A stretch of DNA of 64,000 nt, taken from positions 1 to 64,000 of the forward strand of contig CAMPKA010000013.1 in the NCBI GenBank assembly GCA_946887075.1. The letters run 5' to 3'. A model generated the notes under the pieces. That model searched no databases. It had not been told where the DNA came from and worked only from the letters and a program-made list of their open reading frames with translations. Positions 25,144-32,506 of the stretch are shown here, piece after piece (within the stretch, counting starts at the first letter, position 1; the number at the start of each line of letters is the position of its first letter). Origin of the DNA: an uncultured Salinimicrobium sp. (GTDB lineage Bacteria > Bacteroidota > Bacteroidia > Flavobacteriales > Flavobacteriaceae). Position numbers and translations under genes: made by a program.

Positions 25144-25608
25144 ATGAAACTCGATAAGACTGACGGATTACTGCTCACCTTGCTGCAGGAAAATTCAAAA
25201 AGGACCAATAAGGAACTTGCCCATGCCCTCGGGCTTTCAGTTACAGCGGTATATGAACGGGTGCGCAAGCTGGAGAAGGAGGGAATCATTTCAGGTTATG
25301 TTGCCCTTGTGGATCCAGGCAGAATCGGCCGGGCCTTTACCGCTTTTTGTCAGATCAGGCTCGTGCAACACACCAAAAGCAATGTGGTGAAGTTTGAGAG
25401 AGAAGTCAGGAACCTGCCGGAGGTACTGGAGGTTTTCCACGTGAGCGGGGAATATGATTACATTCTAAAGGTGCTTGTTCAGGACATGCAGGCATACCGG
25501 GAATTCATCCTCAACAAACTCACTGCTCTTGACCACATCGGAAATACCCAAAGTACCTTTGTGATCAGCCCGGTCAAAACTACCACTGCGATAGAATTGA
25601 AGCTATGA
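25144..25608 (+). CDS. Lrp/AsnC-family transcriptional regulator
   Basis: 154 residues from ATG 25144; a TTG at 25126 would add six residues, but a near-consensus box (TAATTTG) covers it. N-terminal winged helix-turn-helix ('LDKTDGLLLTLLQENSKR' then 'LGLSVTAVYERVRKLEKEG') and a C-terminal RAM ligand-binding domain ('VFHVSGEYDYILKV'). Members bind amino acids and switch oligomeric state. The gene diverges from the gamma-lyase, which is its likeliest target. Confidence 0.92.
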   Translation: MKLDKTDGLLLTLLQENSKRTNKELAHALGLSVTAVYERVRKLEKEGIISGYVALVDPGRIGRAFTAFCQIRLVQHTKSNVVKFEREVRNLPEVLEVFHVSGEYDYILKVLVQDMQAYREFILNKLTALDHIGNTQSTFVISPVKTTTAIELKL

Positions 25609-25659
25609 GACCCTTCAATGGAGACGCCATTCCGGATTGGTAAGTACCAATTATAGTCG

Positions 25660-25667
25660 TACTTTTG
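25660..25667 (+). promoter_or_regulatory. promoter of lpdA
   Basis: TACTTTTG matches TAnnTTTG, with TTG at 25637-25639 about 20 nt upstream as a -33 element. It sits 28 nt before the lpdA ATG. One of the best two-part promoters in the window. Confidence 0.7.
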
Positions 25668-25695
25668 TGACCCAGAGAACCTTTAAAACCCACTT

Positions 25696-27099
25696 ATGAG
25701 CAAATATGATGTTGCCGTTATAGGTTCCGGACCTGGGGGATATGTGGCGGCCATTCGCTGCGCCCAGCTCGGAATGAAGACAGCCCTGATAGAAAAATAT
25801 CCAAGCCTTGGAGGTACCTGCCTCAATGTCGGCTGTATCCCCAGCAAAGCCTTGCTCGATTCTTCCCATCATTATTACGATGCGATCCAGCATTTTGAAG
25901 ATCATGGAATCGAAGTTCCGGGGGAGATTAAGGTGAACCTGGAAAAAATGATCTCCAGAAAACGTGCTGTTGTCGATCAGACAGTGGAAGGGATCCGTTT
26001 CCTGATGAAGAAGAATAAGATCGATGTTCTTCAGGGAGTCGGTTCTTTTAAGGATGCCACCCATATCACGATAGAAGATGATCAGGGTGAGAATCAGGTG
26101 ATTGAGGCCAAAAACACCATTATTGCTACAGGTTCTAAACCAGCGAGCCTTCCATTTATCAAACTGGATAAAGAGCGCATCATCACCTCTACGGAGGCGC
26201 TGGAACTGAAGGAAATTCCTAAACATCTTGTGATAATCGGAGGGGGGGTCATCGGACTTGAGCTGGGCCAGGTGTATCTGCGTCTTGGATCTGAGGTCTC
26301 GGTGATAGAATATATGGACCGTATTATTCCCACGATGGACAGCGCACTTGCCAAGGAGTTAAAGAAGGTACTTAAAAAGCAGGGAATGCAGTTCCATACT
26401 TCCCATAAGGTCCAGGCAGTGGAACGGAAGGGGGATGAGGTGGTAATAGAAGCTGAAAGCGACAAGGGCAAGAAGGTGGAATTTAAAGGAGACTATTGTC
26501 TGGTGGCAGTTGGAAGAAAACCATTCACTGAGGGCCTCAATGCTGAGGCCGCAGGAGTCAAGATAAATGACCGGGGACAGATAGAAGTTGATGAGAACCT
26601 GCGAAGTTCAGTAGCGAATATTTATGCCATAGGGGATGTCATCAACGGGCCTATGTTGGCCCACAAAGCTTCCGAGGAAGGAACCTTGGTTGCCGAAGTG
26701 ATTGCGGGACAGAAGCCTCATATTAACTATAATCTTATCCCGGGAGTGGTATATACATGGCCGGAAGTTGCAGCAGTGGGTAAAACAGAAGAGGAACTCA
26801 AGGAGGCCGGGATTGACTACAAAGAGGGAAAATTCCCTATGAGGGCTTTAGGTCGTTCCCGTGCAAGTGGGGATACCGATGGAATGGTCAAAATCCTTTC
26901 CGATAAGAAAACAGGAGAAGTAATGGGCATCCATATGATCGGTGCCCGTGTGGCCGATCTTATCGCAGAAGCCGTCACGGCAATGGAATTTCGGGCATCG
27001 GCTGAAGATATTTCCAGGATGAGCCATGCGCATCCAACCTATGCCGAGGCAGTTAAGGAAGCCGCCCTGGCGGTAGATGACCGGCCGATCCACATCTAA
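25696..27099 (+). CDS. lpdA: dihydrolipoyl dehydrogenase (E3)
   Basis: 467 residues. FAD-binding 'VIGSGPGGYVAAIR' at the N-terminus, redox-active disulfide Cys42/Cys47 in 'GGTCLNVGCIPSKAL', NAD-binding 'IIGGGVIGLELG', second FAD motif 'IYAIGDV', and the catalytic His-Glu pair in 'HAHPTYAEAVKEAAL'. It reoxidises lipoamide in the pyruvate, 2-oxoglutarate or branched-chain dehydrogenase complexes, or in glycine cleavage. No E1/E2 genes are adjacent, so it serves one or more complexes encoded elsewhere. It has its own promoter. Confidence 0.95.
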   Translation: MSKYDVAVIGSGPGGYVAAIRCAQLGMKTALIEKYPSLGGTCLNVGCIPSKALLDSSHHYYDAIQHFEDHGIEVPGEIKVNLEKMISRKRAVVDQTVEGIRFLMKKNKIDVLQGVGSFKDATHITIEDDQGENQVIEAKNTIIATGSKPASLPFIKLDKERIITSTEALELKEIPKHLVIIGGGVIGLELGQVYLRLGSEVSVIEYMDRIIPTMDSALAKELKKVLKKQGMQFHTSHKVQAVERKGDEVVIEAESDKGKKVEFKGDYCLVAVGRKPFTEGLNAEAAGVKINDRGQIEVDENLRSSVANIYAIGDVINGPMLAHKASEEGTLVAEVIAGQKPHINYNLIPGVVYTWPEVAAVGKTEEELKEAGIDYKEGKFPMRALGRSRASGDTDGMVKILSDKKTGEVMGIHMIGARVADLIAEAVTAMEFRASAEDISRMSHAHPTYAEAVKEAALAVDDRPIHI

Positions 27100-27110
27100 A
27101 GGTAGAAAGT

Positions 27111-27151
27111 GAGAAGTCACCGAAGGAAAATATGTTCCGATGGTGGCTTCT
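27111..27151 (+). terminator. possible terminator after lpdA
   Basis: AGAAGTCACC (27112-27121) and GGTGGCTTCT (27142-27151) pair over 10 bp with one G-U, enclosing a 20-nt loop that itself has GGAA/TTCC. It lies just after the lpdA stop. The T tract is poor, so confidence is limited. Confidence 0.4.
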
Positions 27152-27199
27152 GTCTTTACCCGAAATTATTCAGGTAACATCAGGACTGATTCGTGGGGA

Positions 27200-27484
27200 T
27201 CAGTCGTCACTGATGAATTTAAAGAAACGGCTTTCCCCGCCGTCCTTAGTCTTCTCCTGGTAGAGGAACTGCAGATCGTTATTGTCAAAGATCTCGAAGA
27301 ATTCATCCCAGGAAATATTCTTAAGGTTATCCTCAGCATATCCGGGAAAGTTGATCCTGAGCAGTCCACCGCCCTTCCCGTTGTCGGCAGTACTCTTTAC
27401 CACCGCGGGTTTTCCATCTCTGGCCTCTGCCCATTGCTGAATTTTTTTATGGTCTTTTGTCGTTTTGGAATCTGATGTAGCCAT
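27200..27484 (-). CDS. small conserved protein of unknown function (94 aa)
   Basis: 94 residues, soluble, no signal peptide. It has a strikingly ordered sequence: 'KTTKDHKKIQQWAEAR.GKPAVV', then 'LLRINFPGY', then 'ISWDEFFEIFD', then 'LQFLYQ.KT' and 'SRFFKF'. I recall relatives of this pattern in many bacteria, sometimes with misleading enzyme names. I cannot name an activity. It reads in the same direction as MATE upstream, with a 103-nt gap, and converges with lpdA. Confidence 0.75.
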   Translation of the reverse strand: MATSDSKTTKDHKKIQQWAEARDGKPAVVKSTADNGKGGGLLRINFPGYAEDNLKNISWDEFFEIFDNNDLQFLYQEKTKDGGESRFFKFISDD

Positions 27485-27587
27485 TTTTTTCTGTTTTAAG
27501 TATTTCTTCCCCCTAATTTGCAGGATTTGTCAAAAAACCAGAAAGGGTTTAACAGGAAAAAAAGCTTATTGTTAAGCCTGTGTGAAT

Positions 27588-28952
27588 TCAGCCCCTGCGT
27601 TTGAAAATACGAAGTTTCCAGTAGCCCTGTTTATAATATATGAAGGCAACAAGGGCCGCAATGGCATTCGAGACGGGGAAAGACCACCAGATACCGTCAT
27701 AGCCCAGCTCGGTTCGGTGGGAGAGCAGAAAGGCCAGTGGAAATCGCAGGATCCAAAGGTTCAGGATGGAGATCAGCATAGAGGCCTTGGTAAATCCGGC
27801 ACCGTTGAAGACCCCGTTGAGCACCTGCTGGACTCCCAGCAGTCCGAAACTCGGTGCCATGACCCGGATAAAGTAGGAAGCATCCTGGATAACCTCAGGA
27901 TCTTCAGGGATGAAGAAAGCCGTGAGGGGTTCGGCGAAATAGAACATGATGAACCCCATTCCTGTAAGTCCGAAGAACCCAATCTTATTGCTAAGATCCG
28001 CCACCTTTTCCGCCCGCTTTATCTTGATGGCCCCGATATTCTGCCCCACCAGAGAGGTGGTGGCAATGGCAAGTCCCAGGGCCGGAATTACGATGAAGCT
28101 CAGGATTCTGGCTCCGATACCGTACGCAGCGACCACTTCACTTCCGAATCCGGTTACGAGGACAACCATCATGGTCATCCCGAGGGCTCTTGTCGATTGT
28201 TCTATACTGGCGGGAACTCCGAGTTTGATAATCCTTCTCAGGGTGGAAAGATGAGGCCGCATCTGGCGAATACTGATTTTGATCCCACTCCTGCCCAGGT
28301 AAAGTATGAAGATCCCTATGAAGGCGGATAATCCCTGGGTTACCACACTGGCAACCGCGGCACCTGCTACTCCGAAGCCCGGAACGGGACCATAGCCGTA
28401 GATAAAAAGGGGATCAAGAATAAGGTTCAGAAAGACCGTGAAAAGCACGATGTATACAGGGAGCATCACATTTCCGATCCCCCGCATCAGGGACTGGAAG
28501 GCGAAAAACATGAAGAGGAATACAAAACCTATCGAGGAAACCTCAAAATAGCTCACGGCATCTTCGAGGATCTCTGGTCCTGTTCCTATTAGACGCATCA
28601 GGGGTTCTGCCGCATAGTAACTCATTACAGAGAGCAGAACAGAAATGATAAAGATGAGGGATATGGTTTGGGACGAATTAAAATTCACCTTTTCCTGGTC
28701 CCCTGCGCCCATAAATTGAGCGACTATCACGGTTCCTGCGAGGGTCAGGCCGGAGCCAAGGGAGAGCACCAGGAATAAAAGGGGAAAACTGATACTTACA
28801 GCTGCCACCGCATTCGCTCCTAACCGACCCAGCCAGAAGGTATCGATCAGCTGGTACGCCGTCTGAAGAATGTTGGCTAGAATGATAGGTACGGCAAGGC
28901 TGAAGAGGGAATTTAGTATTCTGCCCTCCGTGTATTTGTTCCCCTTTCTCAT
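27588..28952 (-). CDS. MATE-family multidrug exporter
   Basis: 454 residues from ATG 28952, with about 12 membrane segments in two related halves. N-terminal 'SLAVPIILANILQTAYQLIDTFWLG' type sequence and the mid-protein basic loop between helices 6 and 7 are as expected of the DinF/NorM group. Export of cationic drugs or dyes by Na+ or H+ exchange is the family role; the substrate is unknown. The frame opens three codons earlier at a TTG, but that TTG is the end of a perfect -7 box, so ATG 28952 is the true start and the message is probably leaderless. Confidence 0.92.
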   Translation of the reverse strand: MRKGNKYTEGRILNSLFSLAVPIILANILQTAYQLIDTFWLGRLGANAVAAVSISFPLLFLVLSLGSGLTLAGTVIVAQFMGAGDQEKVNFNSSQTISLIFIISVLLSVMSYYAAEPLMRLIGTGPEILEDAVSYFEVSSIGFVFLFMFFAFQSLMRGIGNVMLPVYIVLFTVFLNLILDPLFIYGYGPVPGFGVAGAAVASVVTQGLSAFIGIFILYLGRSGIKISIRQMRPHLSTLRRIIKLGVPASIEQSTRALGMTMMVVLVTGFGSEVVAAYGIGARILSFIVIPALGLAIATTSLVGQNIGAIKIKRAEKVADLSNKIGFFGLTGMGFIMFYFAEPLTAFFIPEDPEVIQDASYFIRVMAPSFGLLGVQQVLNGVFNGAGFTKASMLISILNLWILRFPLAFLLSHRTELGYDGIWWSFPVSNAIAALVAFIYYKQGYWKLRIFKRRG

Positions 28953-28958
28953 CGGGTA

Positions 28959-28966
28959 CAAAAATA
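28959..28966 (-). promoter_or_regulatory. -7 box, predicted leaderless start of the MATE gene
   Basis: TATTTTTG on the minus strand, with exactly 6 nt between its final G and the A of the ATG. In Bacteroidota transcription begins about seven bases after that G, so +1 should be the start codon itself. Confidence 0.6.
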
Positions 28967-29098
28967 GCGTCCCTGTAGCTGAAACCTCTTAAAAAATTAA
29001 TAATTCAACTTGTTGATAGGGGAGGCCCGATCCGAAATCCTGCACCGGATCGAATAGGGGTGGATCAGGTGCAGGAATTTATCCGATCGACCTTCGGC

Positions 29099-29431
29099 TC
29101 ATTTCCCGAGAAGCAGGAGTTCGTTGCACACGACCTCGGTGACGTACTTTCGGTCGCCTTCCTTGTTCTCATAACTTCGGTTGACCAGCTTGCCCTCAAT
29201 TCCGATCTGCTTGCCTTTCTGGACGAAGTTCTCGATGAAATCTGCGGTGCTACCCCAGGCCACCACATTGTGCCATTGGGTTTCGGTGATTTTCTCGCCT
29301 TGGGCGTTCTTGTAGATCTCATCGGTGGCGATGGAGAACTTGGCCAGCTTTCTGCCGGATTCGAGGGTCAGGATTTCAGGAGCGCTTCCCACGTTCCCGA
29401 TCAGTTGTACTCGGTTTCTTAAAGCATTCAT
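29099..29431 (-). CDS. ssb: single-stranded DNA-binding protein without the acidic tail
   Basis: 110 residues from ATG 29431 ('MNALRNRVQLIGNVG', the usual family start); an ATG at 29470 would add 13 residues not seen in the family. The sequence covers one OB fold, with 'GRKLAKFSIATDEI', 'QWHNVVAWG' and 'GKQIGIEGKL'. It ends 'ELLLLGK' right after the fold. The disordered linker and acidic D-x-x-P-F tip, which normally bind repair and replication proteins, are absent. This suggests an accessory SSB, with the main one elsewhere. Confidence 0.88.
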   Translation of the reverse strand: MNALRNRVQLIGNVGSAPEILTLESGRKLAKFSIATDEIYKNAQGEKITETQWHNVVAWGSTADFIENFVQKGKQIGIEGKLVNRSYENKEGDRKYVTEVVCNELLLLGK

Positions 29432-29780
29432 GATAATAGGTATTAGATCAGTTGAAAATCGTTTGTTCATTCCAACAGCACAAACCTATTATGCTTTAGG
29501 AGGTCTACTCGGGAGATAAAGATTTGTTTTCGTTTATATCTGATTACAATCGTTTGTACACGGTTTTTCCCCTTTTCTGAAGTTGCCCGCTTTCATTTTT
29601 CTGTAGCCTTCCCCGTACGTCATTGGCAGCTTTTGCGGCTTTTATCGACGAAAGCATATTTCACACCGTTTTAACAGTCCGATCTATTGGGAATCAGCCG
29701 ATTATTATCTAATTTAAGGGAAAATATAGATGCGGAAGCATCAATAACAGGAGCGGAACTCTAAACCCTATATAAATCAC
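29432..29780. other. intergenic stretch between ssb and the 47-aa ORF
   Basis: About 350 nt. It holds the ssb -7 box (29481-29488) and otherwise no long frame, RNA gene or repeat that I can support. The right half is AT-rich and should contain the promoter of the 47-aa ORF, though no perfect TAnnTTTG is seen. Confidence 0.5.
29481..29488 (-). promoter_or_regulatory. -7 box for ssb
   Basis: TAGGTTTG on the minus strand fits TAnnTTTG. The predicted start of transcription is near 29474, giving a leader of about 43 nt to ATG 29431. Confidence 0.5.
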
Positions 29781-29924
29781 ATGAAAGCTTTAACTAACAT
29801 ATGGAACAACTATACTCTTGAATTTTCCACTGCACAAAAAGTTGTTATCGGGATCATTCTCGGAATCATTTTTTTAACTGCCCTCATGGCATTTATTCTT
29901 GTCATTCTGGAACTGGTCAAGTAG
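29781..29924 (+). CDS. 47-aa membrane peptide
   Basis: Complete 47-residue frame with a short polar N-terminus ('MKALTNIWNNYTLEFSTAQK') and one long hydrophobic helix (about 21-44). It is followed 28 nt later by a hairpin with a T5 tract, which supports a real transcript. Function unknown. Confidence 0.5.
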   Translation: MKALTNIWNNYTLEFSTAQKVVIGIILGIIFLTALMAFILVILELVK

Positions 29925-29952
29925 TACTTGTTAACCTAATCTTAAAAATAAT

Positions 29953-29978
29953 GGACACCCTGCATAGCGGGGAAGTCC
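29953..29978 (+). terminator. terminator after the 47-aa ORF
   Basis: GGAC...GTCC closes a hairpin that also pairs CCC with GGG around a GCATAGC loop; CTTTTTG follows. The stem has a small internal loop, so it is moderately strong. Confidence 0.55.
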
Positions 29979-30138
29979 CTTTTTGTCCTTCCACTTTTCT
30001 TCTTAACCGAACCCCGGATTCCTTCACATTTCCGTTACTGCCAACGGATTGAACCAGGCCTCGTAAAGTTTTGTTAATCGGAATGCACGACAAGTCATGC
30101 TTCTCTTTTTTTCCAGTAAATTAACTGGAAAATTGCAT

Positions 30139-31005
30139 ATGAAAGATAAAATCCTTGTTGCTGGCGCTTCCGGTGCGCTCGGTCTGGAGACCGTAAAGCT
30201 TCTTAGAGAAAAGCAGTATCCCTGTCGCGCCCTGGTGTTTTCTTCGGACGGTGCAGACAAAACCGCACCCTATACTGATGATATCTGGCAGGCCGATGCC
30301 AGTGAGGACGAATGGAAGATCAAAGGAATTACGGAAGGGGTGTCCATTGTGGTTTCTGCCCTTGGCAAAAGTGTCAGTCTTTTCAATAACAAGGGAAATT
30401 CCTTTATCGAAAATGATTTTTACGCGAATAATAACATCCTTGAGGATGCCTTACTCAACGGAGTGAAACGATTTGTATATGTTTCGATAAAGGGTGCAGA
30501 CGAAGCAGAGGAATTCGAGGTTGCCAAAGCCCATCGCATGTTTGAAAGAGCACTCGAGGCTTCCGGCCTGGATTACACTATAATACGACCGGTTGGATTC
30601 TTTTCCGGTCTTCATGATTTGGCCATTATGGCCAAGAGGAAGGTCATTCCGATTGTTGGAGATGGTCATTTTCGGACCAACAGCATCCATCAAAAGGACC
30701 TGGCAGAGGTCGTGCTAAAGTATTTGCTCAAAGGACCAAAAATCATTGAGGTCGGGGGACCGCTTGTTCACACCCGGCTGGAAATGGCTGAGATGGTGCA
30801 ACGCAGGATTGGCGGAAAAATCATCAAGGTTCCTGAGAAAATGGCTGACTGGGGAATGTTTTTACCGGAAATGGTCAGTGAGGATTTGTCCGACAAACTG
30901 AAGTACTTCAAATTCGTAACCTCGAGGGACATGATCGGCGAAAAACACGGAAATATGACCTTTGAAGAATATTTATCCACCCTTGACCTTAAAGATTTGC
31001 CCTGA
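30139..31005 (+). CDS. NAD(P)-binding protein, NmrA/atypical SDR family
   Basis: 288 residues from ATG 30139; the frame is open from 30097, but the Rossmann motif 'VAGASGALG' should come close to the N-terminus. The rest follows the extended/atypical SDR pattern: 'FVYVSIKGADEAE' (the Ser/Tyr region is altered), 'YTIIRPVGFFSG' and a C-terminal substrate domain. Relatives act as quinone or isoflavone reductases or as redox sensors. Its TGA overlaps the ATG of the FAD-oxidoreductase gene (TGATG), so the two are co-translated and may work on one substrate. Confidence 0.82.
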   Translation: MKDKILVAGASGALGLETVKLLREKQYPCRALVFSSDGADKTAPYTDDIWQADASEDEWKIKGITEGVSIVVSALGKSVSLFNNKGNSFIENDFYANNNILEDALLNGVKRFVYVSIKGADEAEEFEVAKAHRMFERALEASGLDYTIIRPVGFFSGLHDLAIMAKRKVIPIVGDGHFRTNSIHQKDLAEVVLKYLLKGPKIIEVGGPLVHTRLEMAEMVQRRIGGKIIKVPEKMADWGMFLPEMVSEDLSDKLKYFKFVTSRDMIGEKHGNMTFEEYLSTLDLKDLP

Positions 31006-32432
31006 TGGCCTCACCCTATGACGCGATTATTATCGGAAGTGGAAGCAACGGATTAGCTGCAGCAATCTTTCTCCAGCAGAAAGGACTTAAAACCGCGGTT
31101 TTCGAAAAGGCCTCCACACCAGGTGGGGCTACCCGTACCGCGGAACTCACCCTTCCTGGATTTAAACATGACGTCGGTTCCGCAATACTCCCCCTCGGTC
31201 TGGCATCTCCTTTTTTCAGGCAGTTGCCCCTGGAAGACCATGGCCTTAGCTGGGTTTATCCACAAGCAGCATATGCCCATCCGTTTGAGGATGGTTCAGC
31301 TTATGCCTGTTATCCAGACATCGACAGAACCGCAGCCCAACTTGGAGATGACGGCCCTGCTTATCATAAACTTTTCGGGTCTCTTCTGGAGTCCTGGGAT
31401 AAGATAGGGCAGGACCTGCTTGGGCCTTTAGGCATTCCGGAACATCCGGTTCCCTTTATGAAATTCGGTCTAAAAGCCATCCCATCGGCCAAATTACTTG
31501 CGGATCAAGTTTTCAAGAACGACCGTTCCAAAGCCTTCTTTTATGGAGCTGCGGCACATTCAACTCTTCCGTTGAACAGCCTGGCTTCCGCGTCCTTTGG
31601 GCTGGTGCTCACCACCAGTGCCCACAGATATAATTGGCCATTTCCTAAAGGTGGGGCCGGTAATTTCACCGGTGCTCTGCTTCGCTATTACAGATCTCTC
31701 GGAGGGACCCTGACTCTTGAAAGGGAAATTTCCGACATCAGGGAACTTCCTGGAGCTTATGCCTATCTTTTTGATCTTACGCCGCGACAGTTGCTAAGGA
31801 TAAAGGGGCTCAATTTTTCCTCCTTATATAGAAAAAGGATGGAACGTTTCCGGTATGGAGCAGGAGTCTTCAAAATGGACTGGGCACTCTCGGAACCCAT
31901 TCCATTCATCAGTGAGGTCTGTCGGCAGGCAGCCACGGTCCATCTTGGCTTTTCGAAAGAGGAGATCGAAGCTTCAGAAAAGGCGACAAACAACAACAGG
32001 ATCAGCAATTCTCCCTATGTGCTTCTTGCACAGCACAGCATTTTTGACCAGGAACGGGCCCCGGAAGGAAAACATACTGCCTGGGCGTATATTCACGTCC
32101 CTCACGGCAATACGGAAGATTTTTCAGAGGTGGTGGAAAACCAGATCGAAAGAGCGGCTCCGGGGTTTAAAGAGATTATTCTGAAACGTTCCGTGATGAA
32201 CACCGCTCAGCTGGAAAAATTTGACCCTAACCTGGTCGGAGGTGACATCAACGGTGGGAAACAGGATATTACCCAAATGTTCACCCGACCTGTGGCCCGG
32301 ATATCTCCTTATTCCACTCCAGACCCGCGGGTCTATATCTGTTCTTCCTCCACCCCTCCAGGAGGAGGAGTACATGGGATGTGTGGCTATCATGCGGCGA
32401 AAAAAGCCTATCAGGACCATTTTAAGACCTGA
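31005..32432 (+). CDS. FAD-dependent oxidoreductase, phytoene desaturase/PYROXD2-like
   Basis: 475 residues. N-terminal dinucleotide-binding motif 'IIIGSGSNGLAAAIFL' followed by 'EKASTPGGATRT', the pattern of the CrtI/amine-oxidase superfamily, and a C-terminal 'STPPGGGVHGMCGYHAA' FAD motif. No other carotenoid gene is near, and the best general match from memory is the PYROXD2-like branch, so the product should not be called a carotenoid enzyme without further data. Coupled to the NmrA-like gene by TGATG; a shared hairpin ends the unit. Confidence 0.85.
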   Translation: MASPYDAIIIGSGSNGLAAAIFLQQKGLKTAVFEKASTPGGATRTAELTLPGFKHDVGSAILPLGLASPFFRQLPLEDHGLSWVYPQAAYAHPFEDGSAYACYPDIDRTAAQLGDDGPAYHKLFGSLLESWDKIGQDLLGPLGIPEHPVPFMKFGLKAIPSAKLLADQVFKNDRSKAFFYGAAAHSTLPLNSLASASFGLVLTTSAHRYNWPFPKGGAGNFTGALLRYYRSLGGTLTLEREISDIRELPGAYAYLFDLTPRQLLRIKGLNFSSLYRKRMERFRYGAGVFKMDWALSEPIPFISEVCRQAATVHLGFSKEEIEASEKATNNNRISNSPYVLLAQHSIFDQERAPEGKHTAWAYIHVPHGNTEDFSEVVENQIERAAPGFKEIILKRSVMNTAQLEKFDPNLVGGDINGGKQDITQMFTRPVARISPYSTPDPRVYICSSSTPPGGGVHGMCGYHAAKKAYQDHFKT

Positions 32433-32470
32433 GCGGACGAATCGGTTTTTGCGGAGCGCATGAAAAATGA

Positions 32471-32498
32471 AAAGCCGGATCGCTTCAGACCCGGCCTT
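32471..32498. terminator. bidirectional terminator between the FAD oxidoreductase and M3 peptidase genes
   Basis: AAGCCGGATC and GACCCGGCCTT pair over about eight base pairs around a short loop in the 74-nt gap between two convergent genes. A-rich sequence on the left and TGGTTTT on the right supply U tracts on both strands. Confidence 0.55.
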
Positions 32499-32506
32499 AG
32501 TGGTTT

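Noticed and set aside
27582..28331. 249-aa plus-strand frame opposite the MATE gene
   Set aside because: Hydrophilic mirror of a membrane protein gene; no family features.
31005..32432. Carotenoid gene cluster (phytoene desaturase)
   Set aside because: Only the fold matches; no crtB or other pigment genes lie around it.
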